Counted from the stretch's first letter, positions 53,009-64,000 are shown. The stretch: DNA of 64,000 nucleotides from Phialophora verrucosa (GCA_002099365.1 MSED01000010.1:248001-312000); one strand, 5' to 3'. A program made the numbers and translations. The notes: a model not told the origin generated them from the letters alone.

Positions 53009-54285
53009 ATGTCGCAATCTCCGCCCGCGACCGTCCCAACCAAAGCCATCTTCCGCTACTGCCAACCGGACCTCAGCGTCCCCGCCTCGCAGCGCAGCCT
53101 CTTCGCACAACCCAAACCAATCAATCTGCACGAAGAGACCCTGCCGCTGCACAATTACCGCACGGCGACACATCTCGAGCGCGGGCCGGCGGGACTGGAT
53201 AAGCACGGTTTCACCCTTGTTGAGGATCACAGCCTGAGCAGCGATGGCGATGGCGATGCGGACGCGTGGTGGAGCGACGAAACGGCCCTCCGCAACAGGT
53301 ATATCCCGTCGGTGGAGGAGTTGGTGCGGCGCGTCACGGGGTGTCGCGTTGCGGTCGTCAACAATGTGGCCTTTCGACGCAGGGGGGCGAGTCGGTATGA
53401 TGGAGAGGAGGGGACGAAATTCTATCATCCCCGCGGGGGGGACTTGGATCGCATGATTGAGAAGTTGAGCTGTGAGGTGCCGACGAGTAAGTGACACTCA
53501 GCTCAAGGAGATTGGAGTTCTTTGTGTGTGCTTGATCCATCGATCGATACCTTGTTCCTTGCCTGATCGCTGCGTGACGCCAGGCCGTGACTGACTGACC
53601 GGTCACTCCACCAACACGTCTACTTACTTGCTTACCAACTCACCGACCTACTGCTACTTTCTTACTTTCTTCCCTTTACATCCTACTTACGTGCTTCCCA
53701 GTCTCGCCCTTCGACACGGCCCGATCCCTCGAGCCTGCCCGCGGCCTCCACGTCGACTACACGCTCCGCGGCCTCCTCGACACAGTCCGGCACTCCCGCG
53801 CCGACATCGCCGCTGCGGGCGCCGACGCCCTCGCGGCCCTGGACGCCGGGACCCAACCCCCGCGCGTGGCCGCCTACAGCGTGTGGAGGCCGCTGAAACG
53901 CGTGACCCGCGACCCGATCGCGCTGCTGAACTGGAGTGGTGGTGCGCGGACCCTAGCACCGGCAACGGACGGTCTCTCCGACTGCGATGGCCGCGACGTC
54001 ACGCGCGACCTGCACCCGTTCGACTACCGCGCCAAGGGCTACAATGGCGATTATCTCCTCGAGGCGTATATGATTTCCAAGCCCGCGCGGGCCGAGGACC
54101 ACGAGTGGTTCTACGTGCCGGACCAGGAACCGCATGAGGTGTGGGTGTTCAAGTTTGCCGACACGGAAAGTCAGTATGATGACTCGTTGGCGGCGTGTTG
54201 TGGGCATGGGAGCCCCCTCGTGCCTGGGACGGAGGGGGAGGAACCCAGGGAGAGTGTCGAGGCGAGGGTCTTGGCTTTTTGGTGA
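53009..54285 (+). CDS. AsaB/GA4-desaturase-like oxygenase family protein
   Basis: Two exons (53009-53486 and 53702-54285) join in phase to 353 residues; the 215-nt intron is long for this window. The sequence follows the fungal family annotated as hydroxylase/desaturase AsaB, CmcJ-like or GA4 desaturase. It has NYRTATHLERGPAGLDKHGF near residue 50, an IPSVEELVRRVTGCRVAVVN region, VDYTLRGLLDTVRHS, the signature AAYSVWRPLKRVTRDPIALL, and a C-terminal ACCGHGSPL with ESVEARVLAFW. The family acts in various secondary-metabolite pathways, probably as non-haem iron oxygenases, though I do not see a fully assignable metal triad. There is no polyketide or peptide synthase nearby, so the pathway is unknown. 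The gene starts only 531 bp after the orphan membrane protein. Confidence 0.88.
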
Positions 54286-54788
54286 GGCATTCCTACCTAC
54301 TTACCTACTATCTGTGTATAGACATGGACCTTGCGATGTAGATGGTCGGCGTGGGTGGCGATGTGCTCGACGAGGAAAGCTCTCAGAGACAGGCACATCG
54401 AGCGAGAGAGAGTGAATCATGCTGTCCCTCGAATTTCTGCGCTGAGAGTCTTATGGCGCCTATGTCCCTAACCTCCGGAGTACAGATTACAGATTACAGA
54501 GGATAAAATACGATCACAGAGTACAGAGAAATTTCTCCGCTTCATGATACTCAACTTGCCTTGCTCGTCTCATATCATTGATGGGATCTGTACTGGGTAA
54601 AGCCACCTCCTGCTCCACGCCTTATGAGACAGGGTTGAGGCTTGGTCTTGACCCTCGTGAAAGCAGCAAATTTCGAGGATACGTGTGTCCGCTGGAGACG
54701 TGTATCTGTATTAGGTACTTCTCAGGGATGTGTATCTGCATTCGGCACTTCTGTGTGAACTCTCCCAGTATTATCGCTACGCGGCCGA
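54286..54788. other. Convergent 3' intergenic region
   Basis: Contains a short tandem TACAGAT repeat at about 54481-54500. No gene. Confidence 0.5.
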
Positions 54789-56671
54789 TTATCCTTGCTG
54801 CCGGCCCTCACAGGTAGCCACCGGACCGGTATACATCTTATGGGCCGAGAAGACCCAGTTGACAGCAGAGATCAACATAACACCGCTGAAGATGACTATC
54901 GCCCAATTCATCTGCAGCACGTCAGCAGCCGTCAGGTAGCAAACCCACAAGTCGTTGCCGTTGATGACTCACCTCATCCGCAGTAGGTTTCCAATAGATC
55001 GGCCAGAACGCCCAAAAGAAGGCGAAAATCGCATATACCAGACCTATCGTATTGACCGCAACACCCCATTTCCTCAAGCTCCAATACACCGGCGGCAACG
55101 TGCTCGGGTGGACGATTCTCCGCCACAGCACACAGCCGATGCTGATCGCATATGTGGCCATTAGCGCCACGATGGCTAAGCTGATGATCGCGTTGAAGGC
55201 GATGGGAGAGCCGATGTAGATCAACGACATGACCACCGTGTATCCCCAAGTGACAAAGCAGCTATTCGCCGCCACGTTCAAGTTGGGATTCACCTTTTTC
55301 AACCACGTCGGGAAAGGCATCCCGTCATCCCTCGCAAAAGCAAACAGTTGTCGGCTCGTGGATGCAAAGCAAGACACTGCGATCATGAAGACCAAGATGA
55401 ACATGATGGCGGTGATGGCTTGGGCGCCCGCCGTAGACAGCGAGTTCTGCAGAATCCAGACAAACGGGAAGGCTTCGCCGACCGCCGTCTCGACATCGGT
55501 CATGGCAAAGAGGAAAACAATGAGCATGGCGAACGCGAGGGGGATGTTGAACATGTATGCCCAGAACATTGTTTTGGGCGTCACGACGCTGGCGTTCTTG
55601 ACTTCCTCGGCTTCGTGTCAAAGTTAGTGCTTGCCTTGTGGTCGAAGCGACAATGGCCACAACTTACAGAGGTGAGCAACTGCGTCTGAAGCAAGGACAT
55701 TCCACATGGCTGGGACCTGGCCGACCATGACGGCGAGTCCCACTGCAAACAGTGTTAGCACGCGCTCAGAAGACGCAAGTTCAAGCCACGCGCCGCAGAC
55801 AAGGGCACTTCCCACGAGAGGGAGAGGGTGACCTACATAACGGGTAGTTACCGCCATTGTCGGTGAAAGTGGTGAAGACGTCCTTCGCATCGTTCTTGGG
55901 CGAAGCAACAGCAACCGTAATAAGCACGACAAGAAAGGAGGCAACGTGCAGCGTAACAAATACATTCTCCAGCAATGCAAGCTTCTTGGCGCCCCATACG
56001 TTGATGGCGGTGACGATGGTTCCAATCAGAATACTCGTCAACGCCGTATGGTAGTTGTGTATCTCGAAGTCGGGGTTCTTGAGTTGCACTAGAGCGAAGA
56101 CGAGTTGTGCGGCGAACATGCAGTCGGAAGCAACAAAAGACTCCCAACACGTCGAACTGAGCCATCCCGAGGTATAGCTTAGGGCCTTTTGATAGCGTCG
56201 AGGTGCGAATTCGCTGACCCAATGGTATTGTCTGGCAACGAGGTCAGTTGACGCACGATACGAAGTGATCGTGGCGGTATGCACTCACCCGCCAGCTGTC
56301 GGTGCCATGGAAGCCATCTCGGCGAGACTGAGGACGATGAAGAACTGCCCCGTGATGATCCAGGTATAACTCCAGAACATGCCAGACGTGCCACCGTCGA
56401 CAAGCATCTGGAAGTTGTTCAGGGCAACAAATTCCGTGAGCCTGCAGTTAGTACTCAGATGCTTGTCGAGTGGAAGTAGGAAAACATATCAAGTGCCCAT
56501 GGTGCAGGATGTGAACCCGACACTGCTGATCCAATTGAAGTTCCGACTGAACTCTTGTTTCTTGCCCATTCTGGCCATATCCTTGTCATCTTGATCGAAC
56601 CCATCGCTACCCACGTCAGTCATGAATGGTTCGCCGGTGACACCAGCTTGTTTCTCTTGAGGCGACTCCAT
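54789..56671 (-). CDS. GABA/choline-type permease (APC superfamily, ACT family)
   Basis: Six exons (56671-56490, 56441-56289, 56231-55852, 55742-55668, 55610-54973, 54911-54789) join in phase to 516 residues. The joins after exons 2-5 use normal GT...AG introns of 57, 109, 57 and 61 nt. Motifs of the family are intact: NFNWISSVGFTSCTMGTW at TM1, SLAEMASMAPTAGGQYHWVS, GLAVMVGQVPAMWNVLASD followed by AVAHLSEEVKNASVV, and SRQLFAFARDDGMPFPTWLK. Such proteins import GABA, choline or related amines. The oddity is intron 1 (56489-56442). In-frame joining that restores the conserved Trp requires the intron to start AT (ATATGT) where the expected donor is GTATGT; using any GT instead leaves a TGA in frame. 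The gene may be crippled or spliced non-canonically. Confidence 0.85.
56442..56489 (-). other. Intron with non-canonical AT...AG ends
   Basis: The 48-nt intron begins ATATGTTTTCC and ends CTGCAG. A single G-to-A change from GTATGT would explain it. Without removal, exon 1 runs into TGA. U12-type introns begin ATATCC, which this is not. Confidence 0.65.
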
Positions 56672-57343
56672 TTGTTACGTTGAACCGACGATCGCAGGTC
56701 AAGAAAGATGTCAGACTGACAACACACAGAACGAAAGCGGCCGTGTCGAGCTACGTTAATATATGTCGCCTGGGTCGGTAACGACGGGGGTATCGCGGTC
56801 TGGATCTTGGCAGCGTTCCGTGTATCCAAGGCTGAAAGGATGAGTTGCGGACCTGCTCGTAGCGGTAAAGCTTCGAAAGATAAGAATCGTGGGAGTTGTC
56901 CGCAAAAAACCCCTGTTGAACCAGTTGATTGGGCCACCACCAGTAAGCTCCAGGTAAGCTTCATAGATAAACGCACCAGGTGCTTAGACGAATCATTTCA
57001 TCTGTCCCGACATGCGACAGGCTGCCCGAGGTATCTCTCTGGCATCTGCACCCAAACGGCGAGATAGGGGAACTTACCATTACCACTTGCCGATTCGCTG
57101 CGCAAAGCGAGTGACAGATAGAGTGAAGGGTGCCATGTCCTTGGATAGACTGGAGTCTTGTGAAACAACTGTCTCGTAGCAAATCATGCCAAATCAGCTA
57201 AGCATGTGCCAGGCAGAAGATCCGGTTTCTTAAGCGGCGCCAACTGTGCGGTGGACACGAGGCATACTTTTGTTTGCACAGCAACATTTCTAGACTGCAA
57301 TGCGCCATCAGCCAGCCACGCCAAATATCGCCACAGTCACCTG
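56672..57343. other. Intergenic, permease promoter
   Basis: Upstream of the permease and downstream of the regulator gene on the same strand. No gene seen. Confidence 0.45.
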
Positions 57344-59028
57344 TCAGTGAACTGAGCTTTGATCTCTGAGCCTGATGGGTATGTTAGTGTATTCGTCCGC
57401 ATGAGCAAGACCCCACGCATCTTTCCAGATATCCCGGACGTGCTCGCCGAGGGTATATTCCCACCAGAGAAATCTGGCAAGGCAGCGCTTGAAAATCTCC
57501 CAGCTGAGATTCTGGTCAATGGCCATCTTGATCAGTTGCCGCAGATACCAGTCTCGATGCCTGGTCGCCTCGGACGAAACCGCTCCCATGACAGTTGCCC
57601 AAAGAATCAGCTCCCAGTAGGTGGCGTCGGTATCAGGTTTACAAGCAGCGTTATAGGCTGACAAGGGTCCCTGGAGCTGCGCTGCTAGTCGCTGCCTGAC
57701 CCTGGATGACTCGGGCGCGGGAAAGAGAACAACGTCGCTGTATATCTGCAAGGCGAAGCGGCAGATCTCGGATATCCAGTCATGAGAGCTTGAACTGTTC
57801 CCAGGGGATTCCAGGCTGTAGAGATCGTGTTGAAAGACAGTGCCCAGTAGTGTGAGCTGGGAAAAAGGCAGGCAACCCTGTCCCGCGCGGCAAGATTGGT
57901 CAAGTGCAGCCGTTATCTCGCCGGCTCTCAGAGCCAACTTCACGATCTCGGGTTGGCTCTCAATTAGCCCTTTCCAACCACTTCCCATGTTGAAGCACAG
58001 CTCAGCAGCCTCAGCATCGAAGGAGAATCGACAACTGTCAGAGACCTGCCGCAAGTCTCGATGCATTGGGAATGTAGGACGAGTTCCCAGCTGCGTTGCG
58101 AGCATCGCGTCAGCCCTGTCGCCGGGTTAGCAGATGATTTTGACTCACGAGGCCAGACGACATACAGCGAAAGATGATGCGAAATGGCCGGCGCGATCAC
58201 CTCAAGGCTTCCGCGTTGTTGAATCAAGAAGCTTAATGCTTGGAAGTGGGGAATGCAGGGCTCGAAGCAGCCGTACAGACGGATGGGAAGCGAGTCGACA
58301 ATTGGAGTCTCCCGATATCGACTGACAAACGCGGGTTGGGCCAGATCGCCGCCCTGCGCGGCCAATCTACTGAGACAGTCAATCAGTTCGTCCGACGGCG
58401 GACCTGTCAGGTTGGCGATACTGTCTCTAAGGATACTCAGCGCCGCGGTTTGATGCTTCAATCGTGTCGCCAGTAGAGTCTTCAAGACTTCCGGACTCTT
58501 GCTTAGAGCGTAGCATAGGCTTACCGCTGATGAGATCTGGGTATGGAATTGGAGTGGCGAATGCACCGCTAGCATTTTGCAGTGCGTGATGTGGTTGGTG
58601 AGCGCCTGTCTACTCAAACCGGGGCTGTTTCTGCCCCAGATGGTCTCCATCATATACTCCAGGCTGTTCCGCGCGATCGGTGGCAGTTTGTAGAGATCAT
58701 CATTTGTGAACGGGTCGACTTGTCCCTGCCCCAGGATCGTTATCGGACTGGCGAGAGATATGGTGATGCTTGACTCGTCGTCAGTGTCTGATGGAGTGGT
58801 GGCCAGAACAGTTCCGGGAGCGGCTTTCGCATGCAGCTGTTGTTTTGCACGGGCACGGTGGTCTGCCCTTGCATTTGCCACAGCGGTTCTCTTGGACCAT
58901 TTGGTCACTGCCGCCTGTGCGGACGACACCCTTGCGGCATGCGATCGTACGGTAGAGGCTTGCAGTTCGCGTTCCCTTGCAGACTGTCGCGGTGACGGAA
59001 CGAGCACAATGGTAAATTCAGGCGCCAT
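57344..59028 (-). CDS. Fungal regulator-like protein without zinc cluster (tachykinin/DUF3468-like)
   Basis: Two exons (59028-58166 and 58115-57344, 50-nt intron with a TGCTAAC branch site) join in phase to 544 residues. It opens PEFTIVLVPSPRQSARE, then a basic region (KWSKRTAVANARADHRARAK) where related fungal regulators have an N-terminal DNA-binding or nuclear-localisation segment; no Zn2Cys6 motif is present. The body is all-helical in character with the LPPIARNSLEYMMETIWG segment and SAVSLCYALSKSPEVLKTLL, as in the middle-homology region of fungal transcription factors. The family is large in Pezizomycotina and usually annotated as transcription-factor-like or tachykinin family. Targets are unknown. 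A GT-rich alternative donor downstream would change the frame and break similarity, so the chosen join is preferred. Confidence 0.8.
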
Positions 59029-59746
59029 TAGAGGTGACCAGCATATAGTGTACCCTGATTGTGGGTTTCCAGACAGTGAAAGAACCTCCAACGTTGGCAG
59101 CACTTCCCAGATCCCACATGGTCATTCACTTCGACGGCGTTTGAAGGCAGATGCGTCTCGGGACCGAGTAGCACGTTGTCTCTCCAGGAGGATCCTCAGG
59201 AAGCCTGCCTCTTCGATCGATACCCGGTATGTGGCAGGCGCTCTGCGGTGTCTGAGACGAAAAGCAGCCCAATGAAGTCGGCGGTCGAGCAGCGCCAAGG
59301 CCACTACTTAAGAATCGTCGGCCGAAGCGATCGATGCGTGCGGAGTGCTCGAAGCGCAAGAACATGCAGGGCCCTGAAGGCTAGCAGCTCCCATGGTCCA
59401 GTGTCGGGTCATGTCAAGGGTGAATTAGAAATCGCAGAGCTGAAAGTTGATGGTGAAATGCCGGCAGTCCAAGTCCTTTTGCCCTGTTCGGTCATTCAGC
59501 CGGCCAATCAGAACCGCTCCCCAACGATCCAATCGGAGCGACGCAGCCGTGGGGCTGGATTTTTCGCTGGCTTCACAAGATTTTGAGAAAAAGGTGACAG
59601 TCGCCGGCATTGCAGTCTGGGACACCAGCACGCAGCAAGACCATTTGTTCTCTCCGCTGCAGATACAGCTCGGGACTGATTGTCGAGCCTCAGATCGTCT
59701 CGCAAAATCTAACCGGCTTTACTTCTCAGCTAGCCACACCGCAACC
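59029..59746. other. Divergent promoter region, regulator gene / rlp24
   Basis: 718 bp between start codons. A short plus-strand frame (59176-59586) has no domain; not called. Confidence 0.45.
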
Positions 59747-60388
59747 ATGAGGTGCGCCTCATACTGACCAGAATTTATTTCAGCAAAACTGACACATCTC
59801 AGGATCGAAACCTGCCACCTCTGCTCCCGCCCAGTCTACCCCTCCAAAGGCATCACATTCGTCCGCAACGACGCCAAAGTGTTCCGCTTCTGCCGTTCAA
59901 AATGCCACAAAAACTTCAAGATGAAGCGCCAACCTCGCAAACTTAAGTGGACCAAGACGCACCGAGCGTTGCGGGGCAAGGAGATGATTGTCGACCAAAA
60001 CCTCCTGTTGTCACAATTTGCCAAGAGGCGGAACGCGCCGGTGAAGTATGATCGCAACCTCGTACAGGCGACGATCAAGGCGATGGAGAGGATCGAGGAA
60101 ATCAGGGCGAAGAGAGAGAGGGTGTTCACCAGGAGACGATTGAGTGGGAAGGCGCAGAGAGACGCGAAGAGAAGACAAGACCTCAAGGTCGTGGCCCAAG
60201 GCGAGCACCTGATCAAGAAGGAGTTGGCGGATCTGGAGGCTGCACGAGCGGAAATGGAACCGATGGTGGCGCAAGTCCGAGCAGAAATGGAAGCAAGCAG
60301 GGTTGTGGGCGAAGAGAGAATCAGACAGAAGAGGAAGAGGAAGATGCTTGTTGGAGGTGGCACGGAGGAGACGATGGACTTGGACTGA
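59747..60388 (+). CDS. rlp24: Rlp24, ribosome-like protein of pre-60S particles
   Basis: Two exons: a 5-nt first exon (59747-59751, ATG AG) and 59803-60388, joined in phase to 196 residues; the intron is 51 nt. The start reads MRIETCHLCSRPVYPSKGIT, then VFRFCRSKCHKNFKMKRQPR, the L24e-type zinc motif with C-X2-C and C-X3-C. A long basic and helical tail follows (KRERVFTRRRLSGKAQRDAK, later VGEERIRQKRKRKM). That tail distinguishes Rlp24 from the ribosomal protein L24 it resembles. In yeast, Rlp24 takes the L24 position on pre-60S subunits and recruits the AAA ATPase Drg1 for cytoplasmic release. The tiny first exon is easily missed by gene finders. It should be essential. Confidence 0.94.
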
Positions 60389-60723
60389 GACCGGCCTACT
60401 TTTTCCAGGCCGGGTTGAAGTGTACGAGGACTATGAGATTACGATACCGGGCGTTATGGGTGTCTGGCGATGCAACGGGCGAGTTCGTTGGGTAGATGGG
60501 AATAGAGAGGATTATTTGCTCGACTTCGAAATATCTGCGGCACATGTTCTTTGGGAAATTGAACCCGACCATGCAGATCATCGGGATATGTGGGAGCGAC
60601 TGAGGCTGGACTGAAATCGAACCAGCGCATTCCCGCAACGTGGAATCACAACGCCTGCAAAGGACATACTCCCAGATCACCACTCCGGGTGGAAATTTCC
60701 TGGTGCTGCCTCAAATCTGCGCT
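60389..60723. other. Convergent 3' region of rlp24 and sugar-transporter gene
   Basis: A plus-strand frame starting inside rlp24 and running to 60614 has an unexpectedly protein-like composition but no start and no known similarity. Confidence 0.4.
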
Positions 60724-62517
60724 TCACTCTGCAACCACATAATGCTTGAAGTCCTTGGTCTTGATGTTGCGCTCGAACATTATGTCGACTTCTTGATAAG
60801 TCCTTCCTTTCCTAGTTAGACAGTCAGTTAAAAGGGCCTGGAAGACGGATTTGCAAGGTCTACTCACAATTCAGGGACTCGGAAGTACGACCAAAGCAAG
60901 CACAAGGCCGCGAGTCCACCGAAGAAGAACCCCAGCTTGCCTCTCATATTGGCCTGGTCGGGGTTGATCATGTAAGGAATGGCGACTGTCATGACAATCC
61001 CGGCCGTGGCTTGCACGGCGGTGGCGATCGCGATCGTCTTCCCGCGAACTCGGGTCGCGGACACTTCGCACAGTAACACAAAGCACACGGGTCCAATGGA
61101 CAGGTCGTAGATGAAATTCCAGATCAGCATCAGGACGCTTTCCGCCCACTTGATTCCCGGCCTGTTGTCGTAGTTTGGCGCGCAGTCCAGAATGCCGATG
61201 ATGACCTGGAGAGCGGCCAGCAGTGCGAGACCGGTGTTGTAGATTGTTCGTCGACCAAAGTATATCAACAGGACCCAGGAGAAGCATGTCCCGACGAAAC
61301 CGAGGGCCAGAAAGCCAACACCCATGTTGAACGCTTGATCATCGGGAAGGCCGGCAACTGGTCGATGGTTAGCCAAGATCTGAGGCGAGGATGCGCTTCT
61401 ACCTACGAGTGAAGAAATAGGTCGCGTAGCCCACGAGATAAATGCCCGAAAGCACCTGGATGGTGTAGACACCGACAGCAATCTCCGTGCGGCGGATGTT
61501 GACTTTCTTGAAGCAGTCGAGGTATGTGGAACCGGACTCGATCTCGCGTTCCAGCCTGTCGGTTTCGATGATCATGGCGAGGGTGGGCCGAACATCGACG
61601 CCGTGGGAAGCAAGGCGCTTGAGGGATTTCTCTGCGTCCTCGAAGCGACCTTGTCTCTGTAGCCACCACGGACTGCACGCGCGTCAGCGAATCCTCTCTT
61701 GAAGAGCCATACCGCAGCCTTACCTCTCAGGCGCAAACGGCAGCCCAATCAGGATGACCAGTGGCCAAAGCCATTGAACAGCAAACGGCGCACTGTAAGC
61801 CCAGTGGCTGTCAATCTTGTGGGTTCCAGCGATAACTCCGTTGGCAATGAGTTGTCCGGTGACGAAGCAGATGTTTGTACACGATGTGAGCACTCCTCGG
61901 AGCGGCAATGGGCACACTTCGGACGCATATGCGGGCGCGATGACTGCGTAGCTCCCCAGCACCAGGCCACCAAGCAGCTCACCAACCAACAGTACGGGGA
62001 GCGACCGCGCAAAGAACTGAATAAAAACGAAGCTGGTGGTGAGAATGACGCATGCGCCGAAGGTCTTCTTGCGCCCGAACCACTCCATGGGATAAGCCGC
62101 GCAGAATGCACCAACTACTTGTCCGATGGGGGAGCCCATGCTCAAGCCAGTCTGCCATGGCGCGGAGACAATATAGCTTCCATCGTACAGATAGCCAAAG
62201 TCACGTTGAAACGCTGGAGTGGCATACAGCTGGCCCAAAAGCTGTGGATCAAAGGCGCACCTGAGTTTCCTCTGTTATCGACCTGCCTTTGTCGCTCAGC
62301 TCTGGTTCACTTACATGATAACACCGATTGAAAAGAACAGCGACCATCCAACAGCCGCCGGGTAGAGCTTGACAGCCTGCCAGAATGAGAGTCCGTGCTC
62401 GTGGTCGGTAGCCGCGCGCGCTTCGGCATTGATGTCGTCGATCGAAGCGGTGGCAATGAGAGCCGCGGGGTCTTTTCGGGTTTCGATGTCCTTGTCCATG
62501 TCTGCTGCTCCTCCCAT
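60724..62517 (-). CDS. MFS sugar porter, maltose/alpha-glucoside-permease-like
   Basis: Five exons (62517-62315, 62260-61724, 61672-61407, 61357-60868, 60811-60724) join in phase to 527 residues; introns are 54, 51, 49 and 56 nt. Twelve hydrophobic segments are visible. Sugar-porter motifs are present: FGRKKTFGACVILT in the loop 2-3 region, PFAPESPWWLQRQGR after TM6 (PESP-R/W-L), FGRRTIYNTGLALL in loop 8-9, and ATYFFTLAGLPDDQAFNMGV in TM7. The order and C-terminal QEVDIMFERNI match fungal maltose/hexose permeases of the MAL type. It should carry alpha-glucosides or a related sugar in proton symport at the plasma membrane. The start at 62517 gives a polar N-tail of about 50 residues; a second ATG at 62499 is possible. 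Intact. Confidence 0.93.
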
Positions 62518-63460
62518 GAGTGTTTCTGGCCAAATACACTCGGCAGTGGAATGAAGCAAAGGAGACGGGAAACAGTGGCAGACGGGAGACGTTGGACTGG
62601 TTAAGACTCTCCCTCGTATGCGTGCGTTATCAAGAACGATAAGAGCAAAGGAGCGCCTTCATCAGTCTACGACGGAGTTTTTGACCCCTCCTGCTGGTAA
62701 CGAGATACTACCAGAGCCGTAGGCCAATGACCAAGTTAGTCCCACCGGCAGTGGCAGTGGTCTGCATCAAAGATATTGGCTGCGTCTTGGCCACGAGGCA
62801 AGGATTAAGCGAGAAGGGGCTCACCGTTATCAACCTGAGCCTGATTCGACTGCAGTCCTAAGAGCGGTTGCTGCTCGTTAGGCTCTTCAATGCCGTCCAT
62901 CCTATCGCGCGTCTTGGGGAAATCAAGGTGTGGAGGACCGGGGTGTCAGTCCAAGGCTAGGTCGCTGAGCCGTTGCCTGGAAGAGGAACGCGAGTCGAGA
63001 ACTCCAACACTTGTTCGCCTGCATCCTCAGACGGGGATCTGCGCAGGCTGGGAGTGCAGCATGCTATCGTTACCGTTACCGTTACATCGGCGAGGAGGAG
63101 AAGTTGGGGTTGGGAGGCGGATAGCTGATCGACGAGGCAGACTAGCATGTGATTGGCCGGCGGCGAGGGAGAAAACTACTGTCAAGCACACAGCCTCCTC
63201 ACGCAGTTCCCGTTTGGCGGACGAGGCTGAAATGGCTCAGCCTCGCCCCTCAATCAGGGGGAGTGCCCAGCATTGGTCATCAAGTCTCACATCACTTTGG
63301 CACTCGTAAGGCAGACTTGGCACTCGATCCTGCGACTCATCCTGTGAGCGTAGATATTCAACAGAATCAGCATTGAGATGTGTATCGGATCTCTCAAGAG
63401 ACGCGCGAGGCAGCCCGACTCAAGGCACCAACGCAGCTGTCTCTGCTCATAGACTTCGAC
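62518..63460. other. Divergent promoter region at right edge
   Basis: 943 bp between starts. Contains a GTTACC hexamer repeated about three times at 63068-63086. No gene seen. Confidence 0.5.
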
Positions 63461-64000
63461 ATGGCCGAGGAAGCTGTGATTTTCCCCGATCAGCCTCTGT
63501 TCATGGTGGATCGTGGGTGGCAACGGCGCAAGAAGCGGGCGGGAAAGAACTCGCCTCAGGCACTTCACGAACGGGAGCTTGATCTTCAGCCATCGCGCGT
63601 TCCAGAGGTCACCATTACTGTCGCCAAAGGATCCAACAGCACAAGATCGACGTCACCGCCCGAAAGGAAGAGCGACCAGAGACCAGCAAAAGGCAAAGCA
63701 AAACAGCCCACAGCCATACAGTTCATGAACTATGAGCCCCCGGCGCCCAAAAGGAAGCAACAACCCGGACCGAAAGATCGCGCACAGACTAGAACCTCCA
63801 GCACAGGGAAATCGCTCTACAACGACGCCGCAATGAAACCGGGGGACATACCCAGGGATTTATTCATGCTCAAGAAGTCGCTTCCTGGGACAGCCACTGC
63901 TCTTTACTCGGTTATAGACCCTGAGGTCAGCTCCTTTCAAGAGTTTGTCAGCTACTGTGAGTGCTCGCTTCGGCAAGTGTGATTGACAGGCAGGGCCCCG
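63461..64000 (+). CDS. Partial gene, N-terminal exon of a basic, regulator-like protein
   Basis: From ATG at 63461 (MAEEAVIFPDQPLFMVDRGW) the frame runs to a good donor (GTGAGT) at 63957, giving an exon of about 165 codons; the rest lies beyond the window. It has a basic patch (RRKKRAGK) near residue 21, a Ser/Pro/Lys-rich linker, and near the end an ordered-looking segment (PRDLFMLKKSLPGTATALYS). This layout, an aromatic opening then a basic patch then a Pro/Ser linker and a helix, resembles the opening of fungal regulator-like proteins such as the one at 57344-59028, but the evidence is weak. Without splicing, the frame reaches a stop at 63980-63982. Confidence 0.55.

Noticed and set aside
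53628..54137. Plus-strand Arg/Pro-rich frame of 169 codons
   Set aside because: Out-of-frame shadow of exon 2 of the AsaB-like gene in GC-rich sequence.
60303..60614. Plus-strand frame running from the end of rlp24 into its 3' region, with a protein-like tail
   Set aside because: It overlaps rlp24 in another frame, has no ATG of its own in a good setting, and matches no family I know.
60600..60690. B-box-like GGTTCGATT on the minus strand, possible tRNA
   Set aside because: No matching T-stem, A box or acceptor stem could be folded around it.

Overview
The window looks like nuclear DNA of a filamentous ascomycete (Pezizomycotina). Genes carry short introns of about 47-110 nt with GT...AG ends. 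Genes lie on both strands with moderate spacing, and several families are typical of filamentous fungi (DUF7025-AAA ATPase, DUF7708 NLR-like protein, AsaB/GA4-desaturase-like oxygenase, Par32-like GRGGAGN protein). I cannot fix the genus; an Eurotiomycetes or black-yeast relative would fit but is a guess. Twenty-three apparently functional or partial genes, one clear pseudogene and two weak gene candidates were read directly, with exon joins worked out by hand from splice sites and reading phase.

Layout. 0-2.7 kb: two minus-strand genes, a leucine-rich fragment cut by the window edge and an F-box protein. 4.5-6.4 kb: amino-acid permease. 7.0-12.8 kb: a hypothetical protein, then Rad10/ERCC1 divergent from the ribosome-assembly factor Nop4, then a Dap1-type haem protein. 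13.6-16.5 kb: a signal-peptide-bearing agmatinase divergent from a secreted Cys-rich EF-hand protein; the shared promoter has a duplicated 50-bp block. 16.9-23.3 kb: a DUF7025-AAA ATPase and an NLR-like protein with no recognisable P-loop. 24.6-29.6 kb: a second amino-acid permease and a Par32-like protein. 29.6-33.8 kb: a long gene-free stretch. 33.8-42.2 kb: a C2H2 zinc-finger protein, an alpha/beta hydrolase, mitochondrial Pam18 and an FMO-like flavoprotein. 43.4-49.3 kb: an accessory-looking block with an ADP-ribosyl-cyclase-like domain fused to a coiled coil, a decayed membrane-protein gene, an NLR-linker-like fragment and a small secreted Cys-rich protein. 50.1-54.3 kb: a large orphan membrane protein and an AsaB-like oxygenase. 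54.8-62.5 kb: a GABA/choline-type permease whose first intron begins AT instead of GT, a fungal regulator, Rlp24 and a sugar transporter. The right edge holds the first exon of another gene.

How the genes relate. There is no obvious single biosynthetic cluster. Nitrogen handling recurs: three APC-superfamily transporters, an exported agmatinase and a relative of the ammonium-transport regulator Par32. This may be coincidence. Housekeeping genes (rad10, nop4, dap1, pam18, rlp24) alternate with accessory genes concerned with recognition, secretion or NAD metabolism. The best candidates for something undescribed are the cyclase-fold/coiled-coil protein (43377-44735), the P-loop-less NLR-like protein (20698-23334) and the secreted EF-hand protein (15797-16523).
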